From Bacillota bacterium (GTDB lineage Bacteria > Bacillota > Sulfobacillia > RBS10-35 > JAJYVN01), in contig JAJZXK010000023.1 of the NCBI GenBank assembly GCA_021806565.1, positions 1 to 39,131 of the forward strand: 39,131 bases of DNA. Direction: 5' to 3'. This document shows, one piece after another, positions 24,868-32,533 of this stretch (position 1 is the stretch's first letter; each line of letters opens with the position of its first letter). The notes below the pieces were generated by a model that worked only from the letters and a program-made list of their open reading frames with translations, had not been told where the DNA came from and did no database searches. The position numbers and the translations under genes are program-made.

Positions 24868-25473
24868 ATGATCCGCATCCTGCTGGCCGAGGACATGGGC
24901 ATGGTGCGCGGAGCGCTCGCGGCCCTGCTCGCCCTGGAGGGCGACCTGGACGTGGTGGCACAGGTCGCCCGCGGCGATGAGGTCCTCGCCGCCGCCCTCC
25001 GGACGCAGCCGGATGTGGCACTCCTGGACATCGAACTGCCGGGCGGAGACGGGCTATGGGTGGCCGACCAACTGCACCGGCGGTTGCCGCGCTGCCGCGT
25101 CGTGATGCTGACGACCTTCGGCCGCCCTGGATACCTGCGGCGGGCGATGGCGGCCGGAGCGCGCGGCTTCCTGCTCAAGGAGTCGCCGGCCGCCGACCTC
25201 GCCGCCGCCATCCGCCGTGTCAGCGAAGGTGCGGTGGTGGTGGCCCCCGATCTGGCCCTTTCCGCCTTGCAGGCGGGGGAAAGCCCCCTGTCGGCCCGGG
25301 AGCGCGATGTGCTGGACGCCGCCCGTTCGGGCCGGACCGTCGCGGACCTCGCGGCCGAACTGCACCTTTCGGAAGGCACCGTGCGCAACCATCTCTCCTC
25401 GGCCATCCAGAAGCTCGGAGTGCGCACCCGCGCCGAGGCGGCCCGCGTGGCGGCGGAACAGGGTTGGCTCTGA
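24868..25473 (+). CDS. LuxR/NarL-family response regulator (DesR-like)
   Basis: A 201-residue two-domain regulator. The receiver has the acidic pocket (LLAEDMGMVR), phospho-acceptor Asp54 (DVALLDIELPGGDG) and conserved Lys104 (GFLLKES). The LuxR-type helix-turn-helix is PLSARERDVLDAARSGRTVADLAAELHLSEGTVRNHLSSAIQKLGVRTRAEA. It pairs with the upstream kinase and probably regulates the ABC-2 exporter; TGACAGATGTCA at 21655 is a candidate site. ATG 24868 gives the standard MIRILLAED start; ATG 24841 is an alternative. The 266-base gap after the kinase shows no gene. Confidence 0.92.
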   Translation: MIRILLAEDMGMVRGALAALLALEGDLDVVAQVARGDEVLAAALRTQPDVALLDIELPGGDGLWVADQLHRRLPRCRVVMLTTFGRPGYLRRAMAAGARGFLLKESPAADLAAAIRRVSEGAVVVAPDLALSALQAGESPLSARERDVLDAARSGRTVADLAAELHLSEGTVRNHLSSAIQKLGVRTRAEAARVAAEQGWL

Positions 25474-25553
25474 AGGCCCGCGCGCCCTGGCACGCGGCAC
25501 ACAGGGTCTCAAGATCGCCGTCCGCCACCTTGATCGAGGTGAGGCGCTCACCC

Positions 25554-26162
25554 TCAGGCCGGCACCGGCTCGGATCGCAGGACGCGCGCCTTGCCCTGCA
25601 CCGATGTCTCCAGATGGCAGGGCGAACCCCAGACGCAGGCGACACGGTCCAGCGTGCGCTGGCATTCGGTCAAGTCCAGATCGCGCCCGTCGTGGCGGTG
25701 CACCAGCACCAGTTCCCCGCCGCGTTCCTCCCCCACCTCGATCACCGGCCGACCCGCGTGCACCCGGCTCCGCACCAGGGCGTCGCGCACCTGCTCGAAC
25801 TCCTTACTGGTGATGCGCCAGACCCGCTTACCGCCCTCCTCCGCCTGGGCGTACACAAACAGATCCAGCCGCTGGGCCACCTCCGGGGTCAGGTGGTTGC
25901 GCAGAAAGGCGACATCGTCTTCCACTTCCCGCGCCAACAGGCACTGGCGCAACCCCTCCACCTCGCCATGGCGCTCCAGCAGGTCTTCATAGACGGCCAC
26001 CCCCAGCAGATACGGGTTCACATCTCCTGGTAGCGGCGAGCGCACCTGGGCGTTCAATCGCGCGAAGTCGGTGTACTCGTGGTCGGTCAGTTCCAGCGCC
26101 CGCAGCAGCCGCGTGTGCCAGAGCGTCGCCCATCCCTCGTTCGTTACATGTTGTGATCGCAC
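25554..26162 (-). pseudogene. spoVR: SpoVR-family protein, C-terminal part only (truncated)
   Basis: The 202 residues match the C-terminal half of SpoVR/YcgB proteins: VTNEGWATLWHTRLLRALELTDHEY (the conserved 'MNEGWA..WH' block), NPYLLGVAVYEDLLERHGE, LTPEVAQRLDLFVYA, RDALVRSRVHAGRP and DLTECQRTLDRVACVWG. Full-length members have roughly 430-510 residues; about 230 N-terminal residues, including the conserved His/Glu/Trp-rich start, are missing. The open frame begins at GTG 26162, right where the unrelated small ORF ends. This marks a break in the ancestral gene. SpoVR acts in spore cortex formation in Bacillus; in other bacteria it works with PrkA-type kinases. The fragment is probably inactive. 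Confidence 0.8.
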
Positions 26163-26168
26163 TGCACC

Positions 26169-26381
26169 TCACCCGGCGTGGTTGTTGGCCTCTGGTGCCT
26201 GCATCGCATGGAGAAGCACCTGTAGCCCGCGCCGCAACCGTTCCTCGGTCCCGGGTACGCCACGTACGATGACGAGCTCCCCCCGAAGGACCGCTGGTGT
26301 TTGAAGGCGGCCCTTGGAGCCCTGCACGGCAGGATCTGGCGTCGCGGGTAGGGTCCTCTTAGGTGCGTCCTTCCTGGGCAC
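26169..26381 (-). CDS. Small hypothetical protein at the island border
   Basis: A 70-residue basic protein starting at GTG 26381 behind a good ribosome site (GGAAGGTGAT, seven bases before). It reads MPRKDAPKRTLPATPDP at the start, and its C-terminal half (VLRGELVIVRGVPGTEERLRRGLQVLLHAMQAP) looks like a compact strand-helix unit. No family is recognised. It ends seven bases before the truncated spoVR frame on the same strand. It is probably part of the inserted element rather than of the host chromosome. Confidence 0.45.
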   Translation of the reverse strand: MPRKDAPKRTLPATPDPAVQGSKGRLQTPAVLRGELVIVRGVPGTEERLRRGLQVLLHAMQAPEANNHAG

Positions 26382-26688
26382 GCCGTATCACCTTCCGCCG
26401 AAATACCTATGCCGTGGCGAGAAGAAAGCGACGAGGCTTGTCCGCAGCGGGATCTTGGCTCAAGCCAGGCGACCGGCCTCAGACAAGGCCCCCTTGGCCT
26501 TGCGCTCCCGGCCCACCGCGGGCCTTCGCGGCTGCGGGCCCTGGTGTGGCAGGATCTGCCGCAGGAAGCCTCCGTGTGCCCCGCAGAACGCGGCAAAGGG
26601 AATCGAAGGGATCGAGAGCGAACCAACCGAAGATGAGCCGCGTCCAGTTGCGGCTGATCGTGGTCGAGAGTTGGCTTGTGGGTCAGGT
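26382..26688. other. Gap between two leftward hypothetical ORFs
   Basis: About 300 bases between the two leftward ORFs. Several overlapping frames on both strands are open, but none has a recognisable domain or a good start, so no gene is called. Confidence 0.4.
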
Positions 26689-27189
26689 CTACGGTGAGGG
26701 AAAGGCCCCGCGATCGCGGAGGGTAACGAGGGAGATACGGCTCCTATGGCCGAGGGGCAATGTAGCGCCGGGCTCCAGCGTCGCCGCTGCATAGACGGCA
26801 TTGCGCCGAGCGACGGCCTGAGACTGCTTGCCTGCTGGCAACGGACGCCAGGCTCCCTGCGCACCTATCGGTCGCAGATCATCGACTGCAGCATTGGCGT
26901 CGTCGATGGCGTTGGCGTAGTCCACCAGGTGCACAGCCTCGGCCTCCCGCTGGTGGGCAAGTTCCCGCCACGCTTCCGTGACGGGCTCATGGAGGGGCGC
27001 GGGGAGGGCCCCAGGCGGCGCGGCGTTCCGGTTGTCGGTGTTGCGGATGCGAAGCTCGGCTGCGCGTTCGTGGGTCCAGCGGGGGGCGGGCCAGTTGCGG
27101 GGATCGGTGCTGTCGGGGCGGGTCGGGGGGCGGCGGGCCTCGGATCGAGCACCATCGCGACGGGCCTTGTGGCCCAAGCCGTGGGGCAT
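26689..27189 (-). CDS. Hypothetical protein, leftward arm of the phage-like switch
   Basis: A 166-residue open frame starting at ATG 27189. The middle section (TEAWRELAHQREAEAVHLVDYANAIDDANAAVDDL) looks like genuine helical protein, while the first ~45 residues are Arg/Pro-rich. No family is recognised. Its best support is position: a near-consensus leftward promoter with an overlapping palindrome lies 115-145 bases upstream, and the gene is divergent from an XRE repressor, the position of early genes in temperate phages and integrative elements. Confidence 0.4.
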   Translation of the reverse strand: MPHGLGHKARRDGARSEARRPPTRPDSTDPRNWPAPRWTHERAAELRIRNTDNRNAAPPGALPAPLHEPVTEAWRELAHQREAEAVHLVDYANAIDDANAAVDDLRPIGAQGAWRPLPAGKQSQAVARRNAVYAAATLEPGATLPLGHRSRISLVTLRDRGAFPSP

Positions 27190-27305
27190 AGGTATAGAAC
27201 CTCCCCGCCCTACACGCGCCTTCGCGGTGCTGGGACTTGGCTCGACGGTCCCGTGCCGGTTGTGTCCCCGGATCCAGCCGTATAGCTGGCGGGCCGTCCA
27301 GGGAG

Positions 27306-27334
27306 ACTATAGCAAGCAGCGTGTCATTTGACAA
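27306..27334 (-). promoter_or_regulatory. Strong leftward promoter with overlapping operator
   Basis: On the reverse strand TTGTCA (27329-27334) and TATAGT (27306-27311) have exactly 17 bases between them. The perfect inverted repeat TGTCA-TT-TGACA (27322-27333) overlaps the -35. A repressor bound there would block the leftward promoter. The XRE protein encoded just to the right is the obvious candidate. The leader to the leftward ORF is about 115 bases. Confidence 0.6.
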
Positions 27335-27425
27335 TACCACCTTGCGCATCACTGACGCATGGTCGCTTTCACGAGCGTATCCTCATAGTGAGCAACGTTG
27401 CCCGAGGCGGCGGGGGGGATCCTGA

Positions 27426-27842
27426 GTGCCGAACGAGGAAGTCGAGGAGTTCGGGGCCTACCTGCGCCGTATGCGACAGGCCGCCCATATGTCGCTACCC
27501 GACCTCGCGCGTCATTCGGGCGTGTCTGCGGCCCACCTCTCGCGCGTAGAAAGCGGGTGGAGGTCTGCCCCTGCGGCGCGCACTGTTCAGCGCCTAGCCA
27601 TCGCCCTTGGGATACCCGTTGCGGAGATGCTCCGCAAGGCGGGGCATCTCCCAGCGGGTATCCCCGTATCCGAGAGTGATGCCCTCACGGATGTGCTGTT
27701 GCGCAGTTCAGGGGGATTGACGCGCGAGCAGACCCTGGAAATCATCGAGTACATGGAGATGCGCAAGCGCCAGTGGGCCCGGGAGCGCAAGGAGGCAGAG
27801 CGGACTGAAGGTCGTGGCGGGACGCCCAATCCTCCGCGGTAG
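27426..27842 (+). CDS. XRE-family helix-turn-helix regulator
   Basis: A 138-residue protein with an N-terminal Cro/CI-type domain: EFGAYLRRMRQAAHMSLPDLARHSGVSAAHLSRVESGWRSAPAARTVQRLAIALGIPVAEML (helices 2-3 around residues 25-42). A charged C-terminal helix rich in Glu/Arg/Lys follows (LEIIEYMEMRKRQWARERKEAERTEGR). GTG 27426 has a G-rich ribosome site. Its 3' end overlaps the ImmA/IrrE gene by 29 bases. This pair is the classic repressor plus anti-repressor protease arrangement of ICEBs1, many prophages and Deinococcus DdrO/IrrE. It probably represses the divergent leftward promoter. Confidence 0.88.
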   Translation: MPNEEVEEFGAYLRRMRQAAHMSLPDLARHSGVSAAHLSRVESGWRSAPAARTVQRLAIALGIPVAEMLRKAGHLPAGIPVSESDALTDVLLRSSGGLTREQTLEIIEYMEMRKRQWARERKEAERTEGRGGTPNPPR

Positions 27843-28938
27843 CGGATCGCAGATCGGGCGGTGGCTGTGGGAACGGTACGGCCGCGCCCTGCCCAAAGTC
27901 ATCCTGGAGTCCGCCGCTGACGACTTCGGCATCCGTGTCGAAACTCAACCGTTCCGCGCGGAGACGAGCGGGTTCCTCTGGTGCGCCGATGACGACCGAT
28001 ACGTCATCACCCTCAACGCCAACCACCCAGAACCCCGACGTCTATTCACGTTCGGACACGAACTTGGTCACTTCTTTCGGGATTACGGCGCTGGGCGAGC
28101 CGCGTTCAATCGTGTCGCAGCGACGTGCATGGAGCGCGAAAGCGACGCTTGCGCCGCGGAAATCCTCTTGCCCGTGGAGGATGCGCGCGAGTTGCAGGCA
28201 GCCATCGGTGACGACCTTGGTTCGCCTGCGGTGACATCCATCGCCCGGGCACGCTCCGCGAGCCCGAGTGCCATTCGCACCCGTCTTCGGGTGCTAGCCG
28301 AAACGGGCTGGATGGTCAGGCCCCGTGAGATCGTGGTCGAGCAGGCCCGTGGCGTGTTTCACGACAAGTCGTTGGGGGAGGAGTTCGGTGAGTTCACCGG
28401 CTGGATCACAGGGCACCACGCGAGCCGGCGCCGCTGGGCGGGTCGGCACTTTGCATGCATATCGCCCGACGGCGAAAGCGCTGTCGGGGATCCCGGGGGC
28501 AGGTGCTCGAAATGCCGCAGTGACTCGGACGCGTGCCACACATACGCGACCGTATACGTGGAGCAGCTTGGGGAAGCATTCGCCGCCCGCCTATCCTTGT
28601 CGCAAAGCTCACAAGGGCCGTGGCAGGCGTATGTGGCGCAACATTTGTGGCTTGGTGGCCACCAGACGGTCTTCCACCTGCAACGGCTCCCTCACGCCTA
28701 CCCGCCGCGGTGGGATGTGGTCCCGACAGCTAGATCAGCGCCGGGGGCCGGGTCCATCCAGCCGCGGCACCACCGCGAGCGCGCAGAAGAGCAGTTGTTC
28801 CCCTCGAGCACTCCCCTTCTGCTACGTGCATCCGAGGCGAGCCCCGCTGTCTTGGCCACCATCTCGGCGTACTGCGACCTGCACGGTGGCCGGCGCGCGG
28901 CCGCGTATGTCCGCCGCGAGGCGGCAAGCACCGGCTGA
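27814..28938 (+). CDS. ImmA/IrrE-family metallopeptidase with cysteine-containing C-terminal extension
   Basis: A 374-residue protein. Residues ~10-120 are the ImmA/IrrE (COG2856) peptidase: FTFGHELGHFF with the zinc motif HELGH (82-86) and MERESDACAAEILLPVE carrying the third ligand. Relatives cleave a partner XRE repressor under stress or during element induction. A ~200-residue extension follows; it contains Cys215, Cys231, Cys234 and Cys241 (FACIS, CSKC, DAC), a possible zinc site, and no family is recognised for it. GTG 27814 overlaps the XRE gene. The repressor cleavage role is inferred from the family. Confidence 0.85.
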   Translation: MAGRPILRGSGSQIGRWLWERYGRALPKVILESAADDFGIRVETQPFRAETSGFLWCADDDRYVITLNANHPEPRRLFTFGHELGHFFRDYGAGRAAFNRVAATCMERESDACAAEILLPVEDARELQAAIGDDLGSPAVTSIARARSASPSAIRTRLRVLAETGWMVRPREIVVEQARGVFHDKSLGEEFGEFTGWITGHHASRRRWAGRHFACISPDGESAVGDPGGRCSKCRSDSDACHTYATVYVEQLGEAFAARLSLSQSSQGPWQAYVAQHLWLGGHQTVFHLQRLPHAYPPRWDVVPTARSAPGAGSIQPRHHRERAEEQLFPSSTPLLLRASEASPAVLATISAYCDLHGGRRAAAYVRREAASTG

Positions 28939-28939
28939 C

Positions 28940-29059
28940 ATGTGGCCGAGAGAGTTACCCGACCCACCCCGGCTCAGCGACCATTACGTGCGCGAAACAT
29001 TTCGCACCTTGTCCGACTACAGGGCGCACATCCCTGGGCAAGGTGCACCTACTCCATGA
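28940..29059 (+). CDS. Possible 39-residue protein after the peptidase
   Basis: ATG 28940 begins one base after the peptidase stop and reads MWPRELPDPPRLSDHYVRET followed by FRTLSDYRAHIPGQG, then stop. Its composition is protein-like and its position suggests translational coupling, but no family or ribosome site supports it. It could also be the tail of a longer ancestral frame. Confidence 0.3.
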   Translation: MWPRELPDPPRLSDHYVRETFRTLSDYRAHIPGQGAPTP

Positions 29060-29502
29060 ACTGTGCCACTACTTTCCATCCTCGCCACGGCTATCCCCGG
29101 CCCGTCGGTGCGCCTGCACTCCGCGAGATGGGGCGAGGACGTTGATTTCGTGACAGGCGGCGCGTCCCTCCCCCGCAGTTAGCCTCGGTAATCCATGACG
29201 ACACTTTATCCGCCTCCCGTCGGTAGTGGACACAGCGCGACGCTTGGCGCCACTCTTCGTGATGTGCAATTCTTTCACGCAGGCAGGAAGACCTGCCCAG
29301 GGTCCCGAACGGTGTCGCAGCGTGTAGCGGGCACGGACTATTTGGAAAGCAAGGTGCCTCCAAGGACCAGCAGGCCAATCATGCGTCTGGAGAACACGCG
29401 TCGCAATAGCGCTGCAAGAAGGACATCTTTGCGGACGGAGACTGGATTAGGAAGTGCCGCAATGCGGAGCAGGAGACACATGGGCAACGGAGGTGTTTGC
29501 GG
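29060..29502. other. Upstream region of the cas operon
   Basis: About 440 bases between the XRE/peptidase unit and cas3. No gene is supported; small frames on both strands lack starts or homology. The cas promoter should lie here, but I see no -35/-10 pair at good spacing. The composition is visibly less GC-rich than the first 25 kb of the window. Confidence 0.4.
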
Positions 29503-31797
29503 ATGATCTCCTCGCCAATGGCCCACTCACGTAGCCCCTCGGGACGAACTGACCCGGTGGGGGCTCACCTGGCGGACGTTGCGAAAGCGGCGGCTCGCTT
29601 TGCCGAGCCCTTCGGTGCGGCTGAAGAGGCTACGGCGACGGGGATGCTTCACGATCTCGGCAAGTATGGGGAGATCTTCGCGAAGCGATTGCGCGGCGAT
29701 GTCAACCGAGTCGACCACTCCTCGGCCGGTGCGTGGGCTGCCCTCCAGTATATGCAGAAAACCGGCATCGCGGCAGCCCTGTGTATTCAGGGACACCACG
29801 TCGGGTTGCAGATTGGCTCACCGGATGCGTTGCGTGCTCTGGATCCACGGAGGTTGCTCGAAGAACGCCCGCGAGGGTTCGCCATACCGGAAGAAAGCAT
29901 CGAACTTCTACTCAGTCGCCTTCATGGCGATGGACTGCATTTCTCCCCGTTGAACGACTCACTCTACCGATGGCCAGCCAGCACTGTGGCAGATATGCTT
30001 GACGTTCGCATGCTTTTCTCCGCACTGGTAGATGCCGATTACCTGGAGACTGAAGCGCACTTCCAGGCACGGTCGGTATCGGAGAAAACGTACCGTCCCA
30101 CAGGTCCAGCGTTGCAACCGGACCAAGCGACGGCTGTTCTCCTGGCGTTCTTGGCCGAACTATCCTCCAAGACAACTTCGGCCAGTGTCGTTGCCACGCT
30201 ACGGGCGGACCTCTTGGACGCATGTCTCAAGGCATCCGAACAGGCAGTTGGGGTTTTTACGCTCTCTGCACCGACAGGGTCCGGTAAAACCCTTGCGATG
30301 CTGGCCTTTGCCTTGAAACACGCACTTCGGCACGGGTTACGCCGGGTCGTGGTGGTCATCCCTTATCTTAGCATCATCGAGCAGACCGTAACCGCCTATC
30401 GCAAGGCATTGGCGGGCCTCGGAGATGTAAGATTCCTGGGACAATACGTGCTGGAAAGCCACTCTCTCGCAGGAACGAGGCGGAGTGCAGGGACGGAAGA
30501 AGCAGACAGCATCTCACGCCATCAGGAGCGCTGGTTGGCAGAAAACTGGGACGCGCCGATTGTCGTAACCACAAGCGTGCAATTTCTCGAATCTCTCTTC
30601 GCCAACCGCCCAGCCCCCTGCCGCAAGCTGCATCGCCTGGCTGACAGCGTCATTCTGTTCGATGAAGCACAGACGCTCCCCGTACGCTTGGTGATACCCA
30701 CCCTGGCCACGCTCGCACGCCTATCCGACCGATACAGGGCTAGTGTAATCTTCGCAACCGCCACCCAACCTGCTTTCGATCACCTGGATGAGGCGGTTTT
30801 CAGGCTGGGTGGATTGAGATGGCAGCCTCGGGAGATTGTGCCGCGGACCCTCGGAATCTTCGAGCGCGCTAGGCGGACGAAGGTGCAGTGGCCTGCAACC
30901 AACGAGTGCTTGCCATGGGAAGCCTTGGCGGACAAGCTGGGCGAACCGCCCCAGGTGCTCTGCATCGTAAATCTCAAGCGGCATGCCCTTCGCCTGTTAA
31001 ACCTCCTGAGGGGAACCGAAGGCTTATGCCACCTCTCTACCAACATGTGTCCGCTTCACCGAGAACGTGTGCTCCAACAGGTCCGCGAAAGGCTTAATAA
31101 TGGCCAGCCCTGCCGACTAGTCTCCACGCAGTGCGTGGAGGCGGGCGTGGATGTGGATTTTCCTGTCGTGTTCCGAGCGTGGGGTCCTCTGGATGCCATC
31201 GCGCAGGCTGCTGGCCGTTGCAACCGTGAAGGCAGGCTAGGGACAGGCCAAGTCCACGTGTTCTTGCCAGCAGGCACTGACGGTTTGTACCCCGACGGCA
31301 CCTACGAACAGGCCGCCTCAGTGGCGAAGTCGCTTTTGCAGCAACGCGGCGCCGAAGGTATGGACATCCACGGGGAGACTATCTTCCGCCAGTACTACAC
31401 GCAGTTGTATGAGGTTGCTGCACCAGAGAACCAGAGTGACAGCCTAATACAGGCCGCTTTAAGGCAAGATTTTGCCGAGATAGATCGACTCTATCGGGTG
31501 ATTAGTACCGACGCGATCAACGTGCTCGTCCCCTATGACCTGATCACGTATCGATCTCTCAGCCAGGAAGCCAGGGAACAGGGGCTTACCGCCTCTTGGG
31601 CGGCCCGCGCCCGGCCTCATGCCATCAGCATCTTCCGACCACGGCCTGACAGCGGGATCCGGCAGTGGCTCCAGGCTATATCCCTTGGCCGCGGTGGAGG
31701 CGTCTCGCAGGAATGGTTCATTTACCTTGCGGATGGCCACTATGACTCGCTAGCTGGACTGAGTCCGCCGCAATCGATGGAATGTCTCATTGCGTAG
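29503..31797 (+). CDS. cas3: CRISPR-associated helicase/nuclease Cas3 (type I-C)
   Basis: A 764-residue Cas3 with an N-terminal HD nuclease fused to an SF2 helicase; it is recruited by Cascade to unwind and degrade target DNA. HD residues: His22, His50-Asp51 (GMLHDLGKY), and His72 (VDHSSAGAW), with CIQGHH as a further ligand region. Helicase: Walker A SAPTGSGKT (255-263), PYLSIIEQT (Ia), DEAQ box (387-390), FATATQP (III) and QAAGRCNREG (VI). Length is normal for I-C Cas3. ATG 29503 has GGAGGTG seven bases upstream; ATG 29518 is in frame. First gene of the cas operon. Confidence 0.95.
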   Translation: MISSPMAHSRSPSGRTDPVGAHLADVAKAAARFAEPFGAAEEATATGMLHDLGKYGEIFAKRLRGDVNRVDHSSAGAWAALQYMQKTGIAAALCIQGHHVGLQIGSPDALRALDPRRLLEERPRGFAIPEESIELLLSRLHGDGLHFSPLNDSLYRWPASTVADMLDVRMLFSALVDADYLETEAHFQARSVSEKTYRPTGPALQPDQATAVLLAFLAELSSKTTSASVVATLRADLLDACLKASEQAVGVFTLSAPTGSGKTLAMLAFALKHALRHGLRRVVVVIPYLSIIEQTVTAYRKALAGLGDVRFLGQYVLESHSLAGTRRSAGTEEADSISRHQERWLAENWDAPIVVTTSVQFLESLFANRPAPCRKLHRLADSVILFDEAQTLPVRLVIPTLATLARLSDRYRASVIFATATQPAFDHLDEAVFRLGGLRWQPREIVPRTLGIFERARRTKVQWPATNECLPWEALADKLGEPPQVLCIVNLKRHALRLLNLLRGTEGLCHLSTNMCPLHRERVLQQVRERLNNGQPCRLVSTQCVEAGVDVDFPVVFRAWGPLDAIAQAAGRCNREGRLGTGQVHVFLPAGTDGLYPDGTYEQAASVAKSLLQQRGAEGMDIHGETIFRQYYTQLYEVAAPENQSDSLIQAALRQDFAEIDRLYRVISTDAINVLVPYDLITYRSLSQEAREQGLTASWAARARPHAISIFRPRPDSGIRQWLQAISLGRGGGVSQEWFIYLADGHYDSLAGLSPPQSMECLIA

Positions 31798-31807
31798 GGG
31801 GGATAAG

Positions 31808-32533
31808 ATGGAGCCCAAAGATCAGGTGCTGGAGGTGTGGGGGGATCTAGCCTGCTTCTCACGTCCCGAGTTGAAGGTGGAACGTTTCAGCTACCCAGTC
31901 ATCACGCCGTCAGCCGCCCGCGGCATCTACGATGCTATCTTTTGCAAGCCCAGCGCCAACCCCGAGCAGGCCGAGTTTCGCTGGCAAATCACACAAGTCG
32001 AAATTCTATCCCCTCCCCGATATATCGCCTTGCGGCGCAATGAAGTTGAGGAGAAGATTTCTGTAAACAATGTGGGCCGCTGGATACGCAACGGAGAGCA
32101 ACCGGTGCCCTTGTTCGCCGATGCCGATAGCCAGCGCACGCAGCGCCAGACCATGGCCCTGAAGAATGCCCGCTACCGGCTGCATGCCACAATCGTGCCC
32201 TGGCCAAGGTTCCGAGACCGCTTGCAGGGGCTGGAGGCTCAGTTCCGCCGCCGTGCGGCACGCGGGCAATGCTTTTACCAACCCTACATGGGACACCGAG
32301 AGTTCCCGGCCTTCTTCGAACTGGTGGAGGTGGGCGTGAAGGTGTCGTCGCCCATCGCGTGGAGCGCCGACCTGGGCGTGATGCTCTATGACGTCTTTGA
32401 CCAATCCCACCCGGGCACGAGCCAGAGTCGGCCATTCATCACGCTTTTTCAGGCCGCGGTGAAGGATGGAGTGCTGACGGTCCCCGAGTACGCAAGCGAA
32501 GCGGTGCTGAAACCGGAGGGGGCGGCGGACTGA
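31808..32533 (+). CDS. cas5c: Cas5c (Cas5d), type I-C crRNA endonuclease/Cascade subunit
   Basis: A 241-residue RAMP-family protein. In type I-C, which lacks Cas6, Cas5 itself cuts the precursor crRNA at the base of the repeat hairpin and stays on the 5' tag. Seen: VLEVWGDLACFSRPELKVERFSYPVITPSAARGIYDAI (conserved N-terminal strand-loop), IALRRNEVEEKIS, QTMALKNARYRLHATI (family core), and GQCFYQPYMGHREFPAFF. ATG 31808 follows AGGGGGGA by five bases. The stop overlaps the cas8c ATG by one base. Confidence 0.95.
   Translation: MEPKDQVLEVWGDLACFSRPELKVERFSYPVITPSAARGIYDAIFCKPSANPEQAEFRWQITQVEILSPPRYIALRRNEVEEKISVNNVGRWIRNGEQPVPLFADADSQRTQRQTMALKNARYRLHATIVPWPRFRDRLQGLEAQFRRRAARGQCFYQPYMGHREFPAFFELVEVGVKVSSPIAWSADLGVMLYDVFDQSHPGTSQSRPFITLFQAAVKDGVLTVPEYASEAVLKPEGAAD

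Noticed and set aside
29338-29526. 62-codon reverse frame with a hydrophobic tail (GLLVLGGTLL) before cas3.
   Set aside because: No clear ribosome site or homolog, and it overlaps the cas3 translation start region; too weak to call.
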